DNA of 43,094 nucleotides from DASRFA01 sp035651755 (lineage in GTDB: Bacteria; Desulfobacterota; Binatia; UBA12015): assembly GCA_035651755.1 (NCBI GenBank), contig DASRFA010000038.1, forward strand, positions 1-43,094, given 5' to 3'. Of this stretch, positions 41,877 to 43,094 are shown in pieces. Below the pieces are notes generated by a model. It searched no databases and was not told the origin of the DNA. It saw only the letters and a program-made list of their open reading frames with translations. Position numbers and translations under genes: made by a program. How positions within the stretch are numbered: the first letter of the stretch is position 1; every line of letters starts with the position of its first letter.

Positions 41877-42042
41877 CGCGCGGCATTCCTCCGCGGAGCG
41901 CGCGACGGTGCTCGCGACGTTCCGCGAGCGCGGTTGTAGCATGGGCGCGCAGCGCGCTGCCCGGCTCCTAGGGAAGGTCTGCATAAGTCGATCGGAAACG
42001 GGCATATGGAGGAGGCCGATCGACGGCTGAGGGGTGGTGGCG

Positions 42043-42337
42043 ATGGCTGATCAGTGGACGTTCGCGTCGTAGCGCGGAGCCAGAAGGGCAAGGTGGCGCG
42101 CCGGGAGCGTTTTCTCGAGATGGACGCGGTGATCCCGTGGGCGTCGTTCATCGCGCTGATCGAGCCGCACTATCTGAAGACCGGGAAAGGTCGCCAGCCT
42201 CTGGGGCTCGAGAAGATGCTGCGGATCTACTTCCTGGCGACCGGCAGGCGTTCGAAGCACGCGGGGTGCGCGATCGGGTCAATCGACGGCTCTACGATGC
42301 CGCCTTCGTTCCGCTGCGCTCCGTCGACCTGCAGTGA
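42043..42337 (+). pseudogene. IS5-type transposase N-terminal remnant, frameshifted
   Basis: The piece starts MADQWTFAS then hits TAG at 42070. The next frame continues with ARRERFLEMDAVIPWASFIA, LIEPHYLKTGKGRQPLGLEK and MLRIYFL, the conserved N-terminal part of IS5-group transposases. After a second shift a third frame reads RRLYDAAFVPLRSVDL and stops at 42337. Intact proteins need another 200-250 residues with a DDE triad, absent here. The relic is therefore a dead stub about 70 bases from the next gene. A GGAGGAGG run lies upstream. Confidence 0.72.
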
Positions 42338-42409
42338 CCGCTGCACCCAGGGCGAGCGCGCGCTCGGCCACGGCGAGCGTGCGCTCGGTTGGGACCGCGC
42401 TGGCGATGC

Positions 42410-43094
42410 TCACTGGCTCATGAACACCCGCCAGCCGCTCGCCGTCCGCTTCCACTGCGCGGAGATCACGAACGTCTGGTTCCCCGTCAAGACCGCCACC
42501 GCCATCACCGGCTCGGTGGCCGCCGTGAGGTCGGTCTTCACGCGGATGTCCAGGCGCCAGATCCCGTCGGGCTTGAATGTGATGATGGCCTGCGTGATCC
42601 CGTCGCGGAGGGTCGCCGTCTGATCCTTGAAGATCCACCTGCGCCCCGACTGGACGAAGTCTCCGGGCAGGAGCCGTCCTTCCCAGATGCTTCCGTGCGA
42701 GTTCACGAGCATCACCCCGAACTCGTGCTGCGGCGGGCTGAAGCTCGGATCCGAGGGCACCCAGCCGACGCGGAGGGTGAGCAGATCCGGCCTCGTCCCG
42801 GGCGTCTTGACGATCTTGGACGCACAGCTGTGCGTGCAGACCGGCGTCGTCTGGTCCTCGATCGTGCACGTCGGCGTGCACCCGTCTCCGAACTGGCTGT
42901 TGCCGTCGTCGCACTGCTCGCCGCGGTCCGGCTCGACGATGCCGTCCCCGCAACCGACGACGAGGACGGTCGCGGCCGCGTCGTCCTGCACCGGGAAGCC
43001 GTCGTCGTCGATCCCGGACGCCGTCACGACGTCCGTCTTCGACCCGGCCCCCGTGACCTGCGCGATGAACGTGCAGTCGTAGGAGCCGGTCGGC
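42410..43094 (-). CDS. Secreted repeat protein C-terminus: Cys-rich repeat plus LLPGD domain (cut by window edge)
   Basis: Open from the right edge with no start visible. It begins SYDCTFIAQVTGAGSKTDVV and continues TASGIDDDGFPVQDDAA, the end of an extracellular beta-repeat domain seen in many large surface proteins. A Myxococcus-type Cys-rich repeat (DUF4215) follows: CGDGIVEPDRGEQCDDGNS then CTPTCTIED. The C-terminal 145 residues begin VCTHSC and contain FGVMLVNSHGSIWEGRLLPG, WIFKD, DLTAATEPVMAVAV and WKRTASGWRVF, matching the C-terminal domain of the DUF3494 protein at the left end. It is probably secreted or surface-bound; the role is unknown. Confidence 0.75.
   Translation of the reverse strand, partial: PTGSYDCTFIAQVTGAGSKTDVVTASGIDDDGFPVQDDAAATVLVVGCGDGIVEPDRGEQCDDGNSQFGDGCTPTCTIEDQTTPVCTHSCASKIVKTPGTRPDLLTLRVGWVPSDPSFSPPQHEFGVMLVNSHGSIWEGRLLPGDFVQSGRRWIFKDQTATLRDGITQAIITFKPDGIWRLDIRVKTDLTAATEPVMAVAVLTGNQTFVISAQWKRTASGWRVFMSQ

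Noticed and set aside
38047..41886. A 1279-codon minus-strand frame spanning sulfotransferase, protease and reductase genes
   Set aside because: It crosses three well-supported genes in another frame and is a low-complexity Arg-rich shadow.
42338..42409. The 72-base gap between the IS5 relic and the Cys-rich repeat protein
   Set aside because: It holds short GC repeats (gcgagcgcgcgctc-like) but no convincing terminator or terminal inverted repeat.

Overview
The window is GC-rich bacterial chromosome from a Gram-negative organism. Evidence for this is the many secreted lipoproteins with lipoboxes, an LpxL/HtrB-type acyltransferase, and genes packed on both strands with GTG starts and 4-base start/stop overlaps. 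A Myxococcus-type Cys-rich repeat, RHS remnants, a HemN-like radical SAM enzyme, a probable selenoprotein and several CoA-ester enzymes fit a soil or subsurface lineage such as Binatota, Desulfobacterota or Myxococcota. That placement is inference: no rRNA or tRNA gene is visible. I saw no CRISPR array and no intact mobile element.

Left end (1-6.5 kb): this is a decaying accessory region. It holds nested transposase remnants, a secreted DUF3494 (ice-binding-like) protein, a frameshifted RHS relic and a frameshifted Gly-rich secreted-protein relic. A DUF488 gene runs into the relics. Next come a two-domain AhpD-like gene with an in-frame TGA at its CxxC motif (probable selenoprotein with a SECIS-like hairpin), a small membrane protein, and a sodium:solute symporter broken by a frameshift and an apparent internal deletion.

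6.6-16.2 kb: a small lipoprotein, a lipoprotein GH27 alpha-galactosidase coupled to a lipoprotein beta-propeller, a DUF2461 protein, an alpha/beta hydrolase, a ferritin-like protein, a hybrid histidine kinase and an acyl-CoA dehydrogenase.

16.3-26.8 kb: a secreted PHB-depolymerase-like esterase; a TetR-P450 unit divergent from a PPOX-type flavoprotein with a perfect palindrome between them; a P460-like haem lipoprotein; a DUF4242 protein facing a GlxA-type regulator; a VOC protein; a lipoprotein GH3 glycosidase; and an LmrA/YxaF-like TetR divergent from a crotonase with a GACCGGTC-centred palindrome between them.

26.8-32.6 kb: a compact minus-strand run, in transcription order: HMG-CoA-synthase-like/DUF35 fusion, thiolase, HemN-like radical SAM enzyme, LpxL-like acyltransferase, CmoB-like methyltransferase. 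The tight coupling suggests one lipid or acyl-CoA tailoring pathway.

32.8-43.1 kb: a DUF3303 protein, a small membrane protein, an alpha/beta hydrolase, a double glycosyltransferase with a methyltransferase, a convergent sulfotransferase that shares a coiled-coil/SRSWRLT module with the glycosyltransferase, a secreted trypsin-like protease, a glutathione-reductase-like flavoprotein, an IS5-type relic, and the C-terminal part of a secreted repeat protein. That last protein ends in the same VCxHxC...LLPGD...FKD...GW domain as the DUF3494 protein at the left end.
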